In this document: one piece after another, positions 32,073-42,195 of the stretch
Layout: every line of letters starts with the position of its first letter
How positions within the stretch are numbered: the stretch's first letter is position 1
Assembly: GCF_003086295.3 (NCBI RefSeq)
Contig: NC_092053.1
Coordinates: 82,645,671 to 82,709,670, forward strand
DNA: 64,000 nucleotides
DNA from: Arachis hypogaea
Taxonomy: Eukaryota; Streptophyta; Magnoliopsida; Fabales; Fabaceae
Reading direction: 5' to 3'
Notes under the pieces: generated by a model
What the model was told of the DNA's origin: nothing
What the model saw: only the letters and a program-made list of their open reading frames with translations
Database searches by the model: none
Position numbers and translations under genes: made by a program

Positions 32073-33941
32073 TCAAGGTGGCTTATGCTTGTATCCATCC
32101 TTGAACCTCCAAAAGTGCATGTCCTTCAATCGGTTGTCAAGAGTTCCAACCTTCTTCATTAAGCTTTGGTGAGGTTCTTTCCAAGACGTGAGCTCCCAAG
32201 AAAGATTATCATAGGATACTCCAGGATCCCATATCTTGTCCTCGCACCCATCTTCTAGTTGATTATCTTGACTCTGTCCGGGCAACGAGAAAACAGAATT
32301 CTCATGGAAGCACCAAACAACTCTCCTAGACCCATTTAGTTTAGCATTACACCAATCCACGCTCTCTAGTTTTGAGCTTCCCACCATAATAAGCCTAGAT
32401 TTAGAACGCCAACCACTAAACATCCTCCTTTTCCTCTTGATTCCACAAAGCACCCTAAGTTGGCCATCCGTTTCAAGCAAACCGTACTCAAGTGGGATAA
32501 CACAGCTACGAGTTAGAAGTTTTACCCACGAAAATGGAGGATTGGATGACGAACTAGGTAGAGGAATTCCCAAAGATCGTGATAAAGCATGCTCTACTCC
32601 CGTCCATCCTCTTCTAGAGGCTTCCACCACTTGGTGAGGTTCTTCAAGTTCTTCCTCATGCCAAGCTTCCTCAAGTTCACATTCTTTTTCACCAATTTCT
32701 TCTATTTCTTCCCCATCACTCTCATCGTAGATAGGAGGTCTAGTGAAGTCTACCTCATCATCAAGTCTAAGCAATTTGGGGAAGGACTCTTCAAACTCAA
32801 AAGGATCATATGTTGATTCGGAATCATCATAGGTAGGAGAGTCTGTTGCTTGGAATACTTCTTCCAGTTCTTCATTCGCACTAGGCCTTGGAGGTTGCAC
32901 GTCCTCCTCAACCTTGCTTTCCAATGTACTGGAGGAGGGTTCAACAGGGTCGTCAAGGGAATTGATCAAGGTGGGCAAAAAATCACTAGTGATGGAATCT
33001 ACTTCTCGATCAATTTCTTTTAACTCATTGTCTACTCCCGCAACATTGCTCTTCTCTTTGACATTCCCTCTACACTCCTTGGAAGAGGGTTCCTCAACTT
33101 GAGATTCCTCTATGTACTCAACATATCCTAAACATCCATCCACTACTTCCTTTTGTTCGCTAGTCTCTATCTTCTCCTTTTATTGCACTTCTTGACTCAA
33201 TTCCTCTTCCTCACCATGGAGTTCCATGTTTATATCCTCACTAAGCTCCTTGGTCATTTCTCCACATCCAACGATGGAAGTATTTATGGTGCATGAGCTT
33301 AGGTGAGATGTTAGGTGACTCACAGCTTCTACGATGCCGGCCACCCTTACTCGTAACTCCTTGAACTTGGTTTCATCTTCCTTTTGGCATCTTAGAATAC
33401 GAGATTCAAGGTCTCTCAGTTCTAACATGAAGGCTTCGTCAGGAGGCGGTGTTGGAAGAAAAAGTTCATCGGTTAAGGAAAGGTTGTTGAAATCGGAAGG
33501 TGGTTCATATTGGTGGAGTTCTTGAGGTGGTGTATGCGGAATTTGTGGTTCTTGAGAGTATTGGTATTGGGATGGTGGTTGTTCTACATGTGATTCTAAT
33601 GGTGGTTGGTATGGTGCGTATGAGTCATGGTCATGTGGAGGTGAATGATGGTATGATGCTTGTGAGTATGAGGTGTGGTTATGTTGAGGATATGGCTCAT
33701 AGGCATATGGTGGTGGTTCTTGGAAATCACAAAGAAATTCACCATAGCTAGTGGATTGATATGCATCATAGAATGGCTCCTCTTCATAGTGCATTGGTGG
33801 AGGTTGTTGCCATGGAGGTTGATCAAGTGTCTGAGGCTCCTCCCACTTTTGTTCTCCAATTCCTTGGTGCACATCCTCATTGAAGCTTTCATCTCCTACA
33901 ACATAGTTTGAACTACACTCATAGCCAAAGTGAGAATTCAT
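32073..33941 (-). pseudogene. ORF1 of N element (unrecognised protein in gag position), one stop
   Basis: A frame of about 620 codons starting MNSHFGYECSSNYVVG at ATG 33939-33941, broken only by TAA 33180-33182; the relative at 57890 has CAA-type glutamine there. Layout: a Pro/Tyr/Gln-rich low-complexity N-terminus (residues about 30-160), a coiled-coil-like stretch (LRDLESRILRCQKEDETKF), a long glutamate-rich region, then a conserved C-terminal part with WVKLL...PLEYGLLETDGQLR, GWRSKSR and KIWDPG, ending YKHKPP. It sits where gag should be, right after the primer site, but shows no gag core, zinc knuckle or enzyme motif. Relatives are at 43948-45254, 46997-48510 and 56823-58658. I do not recognise the family. 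A role in packaging or hijacking a partner's gag would be a guess. Confidence 0.7.
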
Positions 33942-34077
33942 AGTGAAGTGGAAAGTAAAAACAAAGAGCAGTAAGAAATGAAGAAGACTAAATCCTAATA
34001 CTAGCAATAATCAACAAGTAAACCCAAGATAAAGCTATTCACAATATTTACAATAGCCAATAACATAGCACCATTGT

Positions 34078-34095
34078 TCCCCGGCAACGGCGCCA
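34078..34095 (-). promoter_or_regulatory. Primer-binding site, tRNA-Asp, N element
   Basis: Plus strand TCCCCGGCAACGGCGCCA three bases before the LTR start at 34099; exact match to the tRNA-Asp 3' end. Confidence 0.92.
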
Positions 34096-34098
34096 TTT

Positions 34099-35704
34099 TG
34101 ATGATCGGCCTTTTGATGGTCTAGAATTTCACAAATAGAAACTCGTTGCAAGGTATAGTTTCTAAACCAACAATAGTCCTCTCATGCAAAAATTTGTGGT
34201 GTTGTCACGATTAACAATCCCCAATAAAAAGTTACCGAAGTATTTGGACTCCGGGTCGTCTCCCTAGGAATCAATGGAGTGCATGTGTATTGGCTTTGGA
34301 GGGGAAAAAGGGGTTTTGATTGGTTGGTGATCGGACAAGGAATTTAAACGTGCAAGAAAAGTAAATCAAGCAAACAATTTAAAGAAACAATTAAAGAAAA
34401 GAGACATTCATGGCATTGAATTAAGGTCATAGGCTCTCTATCCTAGTCATGCAATGATTAATTCGCCTTGTTTAGTTAACTCACACATCGGGAGAATGTC
34501 AAACGAAACCAATTAATCATGTTACCATTACAAACAAGAATTTATCTCATTACGTCATCTCCAACAATTAGGGAGAAAGTCTAACGAGACTAGCTAATCC
34601 CAATCCAAAAGTCCTAACCAACTTACAAATCAAATTAGTAAAAGATTAGCGTTAATGGAAACGGTACTAGCTAACAACTCTAGATTACCAACATAGGTTG
34701 GGTTTCCATGACTCAAGATTGCCTAATTACTCTCTCCAAGCCAAGAATACTCAAAATCTACTCTAAAGCCCAACCAAGCATTTTGTCAAACACTTGGTGG
34801 GTGGTAAAGAAGAGCTTAGTAAAAGTGCAATAAAAGTAATTCTACCAACTATCAATTGCAAGAAATATAAAAACTCACCATTCAATCATCAATGAAAAGA
34901 AACATTAACATCAAATTGCATTAAAAGAAATTCAAAGTCAACATGAGTGCATGAATGTAAAAGAGAGCATGAAAGTAAAATTGACATTACAAACTGAGAG
35001 CATGAAAGTGTAGAAGCAAGAGATCATAGAAGAATTAAGATAAAAGCAAGGAATTAAACATGGAATTGAAATAACCTAACCTAATCCTAACCTAATCTAG
35101 AGAGAAGAGGGAGCTTCTCTCTCTAGAAACTAACCTACATGATGCTATACCTACAACTAATTGCTTCTCCCTTACTTGGATTTCAATTCTGCATGAAATA
35201 CACTCAGAAACAACTTGAAATTGGGCCTGGGCAGCACAGAAATTGCCCCCAACATTTTGCCATTAAGTGGGCCAAGTAAGAGTATCGGTGCGCGCGTGCG
35301 CGTCGCTGGCAAATTCCCAATCTGCGCGGAAGCGGTATGTGCGCGTGCGCGTCCTCTGAGAAACCACTTTTGCGCTTGCGCGCCTTGTACGCGTGCGCGT
35401 CCATTGGTGCATTTCAACTCTTTGTTTCTTCATGCATTCTCCTCTTTGCATGCTTTTCTCCTTATTCCTTCCATCTAATACTTGCCTTATGATCCTGAAA
35501 TTACTTAACAAACACATCAAGGCATCGAATGGAATTAAGGTGGATCTAAAATCACCAAATTAGGGCCTAAAAGCATGTTTTTACATTTAAGCACAATTCA
35601 AAGGAGAATTACGAAACCATGCTATTTCATTGAATAAATGTGGGAAAAGGTGAATAAATCCCCCAAAATAAGCACAAAATAAACCACGGAATCGGGGTTT
35701 ATCA
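34099..35704 (-). repeat. 5' LTR of family N element
   Basis: 1606 bp, nearly identical to 25069-26687. CG array at 35285-35402, shorter by 13 bases than in the partner LTR. Followed by the target duplication GGAGT. Confidence 0.93.
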
Positions 35705-35784
35705 GGAGTCTATAAAATTGACCTGATGACCTGTGTGGCTCCATGAGAGCCCACTGTCAAGCTATTGACATAAAAGAAGCGCTT

Positions 35785-35802
35785 GTTGGGAGGCAACCCA
35801 AT
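35785..35802 (+). promoter_or_regulatory. Conserved hairpin after gag-protease, family B
   Basis: GTTGGG-AGGCAA-CCCAAT (five pairs plus one G-T), 70 bases after the original TAA stop of gag-protease. Compared with the T and N copies (GGTGGG/CCCACC) one stem position changed on both sides (G-C to T-A) with pairing kept. The left flank AAGCGCTTG matches AAGTGCTTG of the others. Confidence 0.65.
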
Positions 35803-35940
35803 TTTTATTTATCTAATTTTATTTTTATTGTTCTTTCATGTTTTATTAGGTTCATGATCATGTGGAGTCACAAAATAAATACAAAAATTAAAAATAGAAT
35901 CAAAAACAGCAAAAGAAAAATCACACCCTGGAGGAAGGAC

Positions 35941-36195
35941 TTACTGGCATTTAAACGCCAGTAAGGAGCATTTGGCTGGCGTTCAATGCCAGAACAGAGC
36001 ATGGATCTGGTGTTGAACGCCAGAAACAAGCAACATCCTGGTGTTCAAACGCCAGGAATGCACCCTGAGAAGAGCTGGCGTTCAACGCTAGAAACAAGCA
36101 TAGAACTGGCGTTCAACGCCAGAAACATGCTGCATCTGGGCGTTGAACGCCCAGAACAAGCATCAATTCAGCGTTTAAACGCCAGAATTGCATGC
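35941..36195. repeat. Internal array TGGCGTTNAACGCCAG, family B
   Basis: About ten copies of the dyad CTGGCGTTNAACGCCAG at spacing of about 20-30 bases, upstream of ORF2. Same motif as the U3 arrays of the B LTRs (19896-20005, 39075-39185). Confidence 0.88.
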
Positions 36196-36426
36196 AAAGG
36201 CGTTTTACATGCCTAATTGGTGCAAGGATGCAAATCCTTGACACCTCAGGATCTGTGGACCCTACAAGATCATCTCAGCATCTGTGGACCCCACAGGATC
36301 CCCACTTACCTCCACTCATTTTCTCCCTCTTCTCAACACTCACTATTCCCAATAAACACCCTTCCCCAAAACCCTTCACGATTGGTGTGGTAAAAGCATA
36401 AGCTTTTTATTTTTCCATTACCATTG

Positions 36427-37546
36427 ATGGCACCTAAGACCGGAGAAACCTCTAGAAAAGGGAAAGGGAAGACAAAAGCTTCCACCTCTGAGTCATGGGA
36501 GATGGAAAGATTCATCTCCAAAGCCCATCAAGACCACTTCTATGATATTGTGGCCAAGAAGAAGGTGATCCCCGAGGTCCCTTTCAAACTCAAGAAAAAT
36601 GAGTATCCGGAGATCCGACATGAGATCCAAAGAAGAGGTTGGGAAGTCCAAACCAACCCCATTCAACAAGTCGGAATCCTAATGGTTCAAGATTTCTATG
36701 CCAATGCATGGATCACTAGGAACCATGATCAAAGTAAGAACCCGAACCCAAAGAATTATCTTACCATGGTTCAGGGGAATTACCTAGATTTTAGTCCAGA
36801 AAATGTAAGGCTGGCGTTCAATTTGCCAATGATGGAAGAGAACGCACGCCTCTACACAAGAAGAGTCAACTTTGATCAAAGGTTGGACCAAGTCCTCATG
36901 GACATATGTGTGGAAGGAGCTCAATGGAAGATTGACTCAAAAGGCAAACCGGTTCAACTGAGAATGGTTGGAGTTCATTCAACGCTCAATCATTCCCACT
37001 AGCAACCGGTCTGAAGTTACTGTAGACCGGGCCATCATGATTCATAGTATCATGATTGGGGAGGAAGTAGAAGTTCATGAGATTATACCTCAAGAACTCT
37101 ACAAGGTGGTTGACAAGTCCTCCACTGTGGCAAGGTTAGGCTTTCCTCACCTCATTTGCCATCTATGCAATTCGGCTGGGATTGACATAGAGGGAGATAT
37201 CCTCATTGATGAGGACAAGCCCATCACTAAGAAAAGGATGGAGCAAACAAGAGATCATGGACCTCAACATGAGCATGAGGAGATTCTTCACCATGAAATC
37301 CCTGAGATGCCTCAAGGGATGCACTTTCCTCCACAGAATTTTTGGGAGCAAATCAACACCTCCCTAAGAGAACTAAGTTCCAACATGGGACAACTAAGGG
37401 TGGAACATCAAGAGCACTCCATCATCCTCCATGAAATTAGAGAAGATCAAAGAGCAATGAGGGAGGAGCAACAAAGACAAGGAAGAGACATAGAAGAGCT
37501 CAAGGACATCATTGGTTCCTCAAGGAGAAAACGCCACCATCACTAA
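36427..37546 (+). pseudogene. ORF2 of family B element, one frameshift
   Basis: Starts MAPKTGETSRKGKGKTKAS, again a lysine-rich N-terminus. The body has EVPFKLKKNEYPEIRHEI, FYANAW and NYLDFSPENVRLAFNLP, typical of the plant transposon protein family. A frameshift near 36965-36990 moves the reading to the frame with FIQRSIIPTSNRSEVTVDRA. The C-terminus is a long coiled-coil (QINTSLRELSSNM ... EEQQRQGRDIEELKDI) with a basic end (SRRKRHHH). The C-terminal helix recurs in the N and T copies, suggesting oligomerisation. No acceptor-like CAG directly precedes this ATG, unlike the T and N copies. No membrane segment seen. Confidence 0.75.
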
Positions 37547-38664
37547 GGTGGACTCATTCCTTGTTCTTAAATTTTCTATTTTTTGTTTTTTTATGTTAAA
37601 TGTTTATGTATGTTTGTGTCTTATTACATGATCATTAGTATCAAAGTGTCTATGCCTTAAAGCAGTGAATATGAATCCATCACCTCTCTTAAATGAAAAA
37701 TGTTTTAATTACAAAAGAACAAGAAGTACATGGTTTCGAATTCATCCTTGAAACTAGTTTATTTATTTTGATGTGGTGACAATACTTTTTATTTTCTGAA
37801 TGAATGCTTGAACAGTGCATATGTCTTTTGAAGTTGTTGTTTATGAATGTTAAATATGTTGGCTCTTGAAAGAATGATGAAAAGGAGAAATGTTATTTGA
37901 TAATCTAAAAAATCATAAAAATGATTCTTGAAGCAAGAAAAAGCAGTGAGTACAAAAAGCTTGCAGAAAAAAAAAGAAAAAAAATGGCAAAAAAAAAAAG
38001 AGAAAGAAAAAGAAAAAGAAAAAGCAAGCAGAAAAAGCCAAAAGCTCTTAAAACCAAAAGGCAAGAGCAAAAAGCTAATAGCCCTTAAAACCAAAAGGCA
38101 AGGGTAATAAAAAGGATCCAAGGCTTTGAGCAACAGTGGATAGGAGGGCTTAAAGGAATAAAATCCTGGCCTAAACGGCTAAACCAAGCTGTCCCTAACC
38201 ATGTGCTTGTGGCGTGAAGGTGTCAAGTGAAAACTTGAGACTGAGCGGTTAAAGTCAAGGTCCAAAGCAAAAAAAAAGAGTGTGCTTAAGAACCCTGGAC
38301 ACCTCTAATTGGGGACTTTAGCAAAGCTAAGTCACTATCTGAAAAGGTTCACCCAGTTATGTGTCTGTGGCATTTATGTATCCGGTGGTAATACTGCAAA
38401 ACAAAGTGCTTAGGGCCACGGCCAAGACTCATAAAGTAGATGTGTTCAAGAATCAACATACTGAACTAGGAGAATCAATAACACTATCTGAACTCTAAGT
38501 TCCTATAGATGCCAATCATTCTGAACTTCAATGGATAAAGTGAGATGGCAAAACTATTCAAGAGGCCAAAAGCTACAAGTCCCGCTCATCTGATTAGAGC
38601 TATGTTTCATTGATATTTTGGAATTTATAGTATATTCTCTTCTTTTTATCCTATTTGATTTTTA
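37547..38664 (+). other. Noncoding 3' region of family B element
   Basis: No gene. It contains an A-rich purine run (37966-38035) and two copies of a CTTAAAACCAAAAGGCAAG segment (about 38046 and 38083). Then comes mixed unique DNA up to the pre-LTR hairpin. Minus-strand reading frames here come from the A-rich run. Confidence 0.7.
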
Positions 38665-38702
38665 GTTGCTTGGGGACAAGCAACAATTTAAGTTTGATGT
38701 TG
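38665..38702 (+). promoter_or_regulatory. Pre-LTR hairpin of family B
   Basis: GTTGCTTG-GGGA-CAAGCAAC (38665-38684) is a perfect 8-bp stem with a tetraloop. It is followed by AATTTAAGTTTGATGTTG, which abuts the LTR. Its position matches the hairpin plus purine tract of families T and N, though this tract is not strictly purine. Confidence 0.65.
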
Positions 38703-40332
38703 TGATGAGCGGATAATTTATACGCTTTTTGGCATTATTTTTACATAATTTTCAGTATAATTTAGTTAGTTTTTAGTATATTTTTATTAGTTTTTAATTA
38801 AAAATCACATTTCTGGACTTTACTATGAGTTTCTGTGTTTTTTTGTGAATTCAGGTATTTTTTGGCTGAAATTGAGGGACCTGAGCAAAAAACAGATTCA
38901 GAGGTTGAAGAAGGACTGCAGATGTTGTTGGATTCTGACCTCCCTGCACTCAAAGTTGCTTTTCTGGAGCTACAGAACTCCAAATAGTGCGCTTCTATTT
39001 GCGTTGGAAAGCAAAAATTCAGGGCTTTCCAGCAATATATAATAGTCCATACTTTGCCCGATTTTAGATGACGCAAATTGGCGTTGAACGCCAGTTCCAT
39101 GTTGCAGTCTGGCGTTCAGCGCCAGAAACAAGTTGCAAAGTGGAGTTCAATGCCAGAAACACGTTACAAACTGGCGTTCAACTCCAAGAAAGACCTCTCC
39201 ACGTGTAAACTTCAAGCTCATCCCAAGCACACACCAAGTGGGCCCCGTAAGTGGATTTCTGCATCATTTACTCATTTCTGTAAACCCTAGTAACTAGTTT
39301 AGTATAAATAGGACTTTTTACTATCTTTGTAGGAGATCTTGGATTAGTTTTATGCTATCTTAGACCTTTAGGGGGGGCTGGCCATTCGGCCATGGCTGAA
39401 CCTTCATCACTTATGTATTTTCAACAGTAGAGTTTCTACACACCATAGATTAAGGTGTGGAGCTCTGCTGTTCCTCATGGATTAATACAAAGTACTACTG
39501 TTTTTCTATTCAATTCAACTTATTCTGCTTCTAAGATATTCATTTGCACTTCAACATTAATGTGATGATTGTGACACTCATCATCATTCCCTATGAACGT
39601 GTCCTGACAACCACTTTCGTTCTACCTTCGATTGAATGAGTATCTCTTGGATTTCTTAATCAGAATCTTCGTGGTATAAGTCAGAATCCATGGACAGCCA
39701 TTCTTGAGATCCGAAAAGTCTAAACCTTGTCTGTGGGATTTCGAGTAGGATCCGGGAAGGGATGGTTGTGACAAACTTTAAACTTGCGAGTGCTGGGCAT
39801 AGTGACAGATGCTAAAGGAGGGTAAATCCTAATCCAATATGATCGAGAACCTCCCGATGATTAGCCATGCAGTGACAGTGACCATTTTCACAGAGAGGAT
39901 GGGAAGTATCCATTGACAACGGTGATGCTACACAAAGCTTGCCATAGAAAGGAGTAAGATTGATTGGATGAAGACAGCAGGAAAGCAGAGGTTCAGAGGA
40001 ACGAAAGCATCTCTATACGCTTATCTGAAATTCTCACCAATGAATTACATAAGTACCACTATCCTATTTTATATTTTATTTATCTTTTACTTATCAATTC
40101 ATAAAATCAGTTGAATCCGCCTGACTGAGATTTACAAGGTGACCATAGCTTGCTTCAAGCCGACAATCTCTGTGGGATCGACCCTTACTCACGTAAGGTT
40201 TATTACTTGGACGACCTAATGCACTTGCTGGTTAGTTGTACGAAGTTGTGAAACAAAATTAAGAATATGAACGTGCGTATGAAGTTTTTAGCACCGTTAC
40301 CAAGGAAGTAAAGATCACGATTTCGAACACCA
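38703..40332 (+). repeat. 3' LTR of family B element
   Basis: 1630 bp, TGATGAGCGG...GAACACCA, followed by CTGGG (40333-40337), which equals the left target duplication. U3 array at 39075-39185, TATA box at 39303-39310. Confidence 0.92.
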
Positions 40333-40660
40333 CTGGGCGTGCCACTTGGACTCGAAGGCGTGGCACGCCAGTCTATCCAAGGCTTTAAAAAAGGCCTGGC
40401 CGTGCCACTTGGGCTCGAAGGCGTGGCACGCTAGGCTATCCAAGGCTTTAAAAAAGGCCTGGACATGCCACTTGGGCTCGAAGGCGTGGCACACCAGGCT
40501 ATCCAAGGCTTTAAAGAACCCTGGGCGTGACACTTGGGCTCAAAGGCGTGGCACGCCAGGGTGGCCAATAAAGTGACGCATGCCACTTGAGGATTGGGCG
40601 TGGCACACCAAGTCAAATTCAGAGTGAGGCGTGGCACGCTACTGAAGCGCCAACCACACG
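40333..40660. repeat. Family H U3 array, third part
   Basis: GGCGTGCCACTTGG(A/G)CTCGAAGGCGTGGCACGCCAG repeats in about 68-bp units (40336, 40402, 40470, 40525), each with a TATCCAAGGCTTTAAA spacer, then less regular copies. It ends about 100 bp before the TATA box. Confidence 0.85.
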
Positions 40661-40758
40661 CCAGCTATGAGATCACGTTTATTGAGTTTCTTTTTCATCT
40701 AAAATGTAATTTTACTTTCACTTTTGTATTTTTCTTTATTTGATAGTGCTAGGAGTAG

Positions 40759-40765
40759 TATAAAG
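40759..40765 (+). promoter_or_regulatory. TATA box of family H LTR
   Basis: AGTATAAAGACC about 100 bp downstream of the U3 array. Assigned by sequence and position. Confidence 0.55.
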
Positions 40766-41712
40766 ACCCCTTGAAAGTACTGAAGAAGGGGTTGAGCAGT
40801 TGAGCTATTAGTTGAAGCATAGTTAGATTCATTTTTTCCATCTTTTACTTTTCTTGATCTATGAGTAGCTAAATTCCCTCTCATTGAGAGAGGGAGCTCT
40901 GTTGTACATGATGGATTAATGATAGTGAATTTCTTCTTCTCTTCATCTTCTCTTTGATTTACTAGAAGGAATTTCGTTCTTCATGCTAGTGTTTAATCAC
41001 CTTGGAAAAGGGGTTGAATACAAAATGGGTTTCATGGGAACCTTGGAAAAGGAAACATGAAACCTTGCTAAAAATCCCTTCTCACACTTGAGTAGGATAT
41101 GGGTTTAGGTGTTTGGTTATGGTGACATAAAATCCTCCCTCTACTTGGACCTATGATGATGTGTGGTATAATCAGGGACCAAGCATATCTCTCTTCATGA
41201 GCAATTAGACCAAGGAATTGGCTATTGATCAAGATCTGAGAGATTGAGTCACCAAGGGATTGGGGCTCAATCAATCATGATTGCCAAGAGGTCAATGAAT
41301 TGCATGATTGAATAAGATATGAGCTAGAATTAATCCAAAGAGACAACATCTCCTGATCTCAATGAATCCCCTTACTCTTATCTTCCACTTTCTTTATAGC
41401 TTTCTTTACATTCTGCAATTCCCCATTCCCATTTACAATTAAGTCATTTAAGTTTCTGCTCTTTATTTTCTTGCCATTTTTAATTCTGCGATTTATTGCT
41501 TTCCTTTACTTTGAGTCATTTATATTTCTACACATTTACAATTCTGTAATCACAATCTATCAATTAATTAAAATTACTCAAATCTATCAATCTCTGTGGA
41601 TACGATCCCACTCCACTGTGGGTTATTACTTGACGATAATTTTGGTGCGTTTGCCAAAAGAACGGATTCACAAATTTTATAATGGGGAGTGAATTCGGCT
41701 CATCAAGTTTTA

Positions 41713-41730
41713 TGGCGCCGTTGTCAGAGA
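41713..41730 (+). promoter_or_regulatory. Primer-binding site, family H
   Basis: TGGCGCCGTTGTCAGAGA, seven bases after the LTR end CATCA; matches the tRNA-Asp complement except at three positions near its 3' end. Confidence 0.75.
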
Positions 41731-41931
41731 TTAATTGTGATTAACAAACTACCGGTTGGTTGATTACCTAGATTAAATATTTTTTATTTTTGTCATTTAA
41801 TTTCATTTAATTTTCTCTTGCTACTAAGGTGTTTGTGTTATTGCCTCACTAAGAATCCTTCATCGGTGACAATGGGGATTCCAATTTCTTTTGGTGATTA
41901 ATGTTTGAGACAGAGCATTTTGCAAGTAAAA

Positions 41932-42195
41932 ATGGAGTTTACCTCATCTTTTAATCAATCATGTCATATGGGAAATTGTCCACCACCACAAAATAATTTT
42001 AGTCATTATTCTAATGGTGGCTGGGAATATCACCAAGGAATGATAGAGTATGAGCAATCAAATAAAATGGAAAATACCTCCCAAAGCCACAAAATAGTTC
42101 AATTTGTTATGATAGCTACCGAAATTTTGGCTGGGATTTTAATGCTGCATACCCCATTCATCAAGGACTGTCATCCCGTAATTCTCCAACCTATG
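41932..42195 (+). pseudogene. ORF1-like start of family H element, truncated
   Basis: ATG 41932 opens MEFTSSFNQSCHMGNCPPPQNN with YSNGGWEYHQGMIEYEQ, a Pro/Asn/Gln-rich start in the position of ORF1 of the other non-autonomous elements. It is cut at 42195 by the next LTR. Too short to assign; similarity to the other ORF1 N-termini is compositional only. Confidence 0.45.

Larger units (their letters stand above)
25069..35704 (-). mobile_element. Family N non-autonomous LTR element, nested and young
   Basis: LTRs 25069-26687 and 34099-35704 are flanked by identical GGAGT (25064-25068 and 35705-35709). The primer site lies beside the right LTR and the purine tract beside the left one, so it is transcribed on the minus strand. 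The LTRs differ by about 27 substitutions over 1.6 kb by my eye count (about 1.7%) plus one 13-base length difference in the CG array. The interior holds ORF1 and ORF2 only; no gag, protease, RT or integrase motif is present, so it depends on another element for movement. Confidence 0.94.
19526..40332 (+). mobile_element. Family B LTR retrotransposon, gag-protease plus ORF2, no RT/integrase
   Basis: 5' LTR 19526-21163 and 3' LTR 38703-40332 are flanked by identical CTGGG (19521-19525 and 40333-40337), so this is one insertion of 20.8 kb. It carries the 10.6 kb N element; without it the B element is about 10.2 kb. Interior: primer site, long leader, gag-protease, hairpin, array, ORF2, noncoding 3' region. 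RT, RNase H and integrase are absent, so it must have been mobilised by a related full element. LTR divergence looks near 5% by eye, older than the nested element. Confidence 0.93.
17189..42195 (+). mobile_element. Family H element, LTR split by later insertions, truncated at 42195
   Basis: The 5' LTR runs TGATGACTTGCATC (17189) to CGGCTCATCA (41705) once the solo LTR (17580-19187) and the B element (19526-40332) are removed, giving about 2.1 kb. A TATA box (tataaag) lies at 40759-40765 and a primer site at 41713-41730. Only the first 490 bp of the interior remain before the next element starts at 42196. No 3' LTR is in the window. Confidence 0.8.

Noticed and set aside
33500..33911. Plus-strand frames opposite ORF1
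   Set aside because: They mirror the Pro/Tyr/Gln-rich ORF1 on the minus strand and are compositional by-products.
37789..38133. Phe/Ser-rich frame on the minus strand that could suggest a membrane protein
   Set aside because: It is the complement of an A-rich purine run in the noncoding 3' region.
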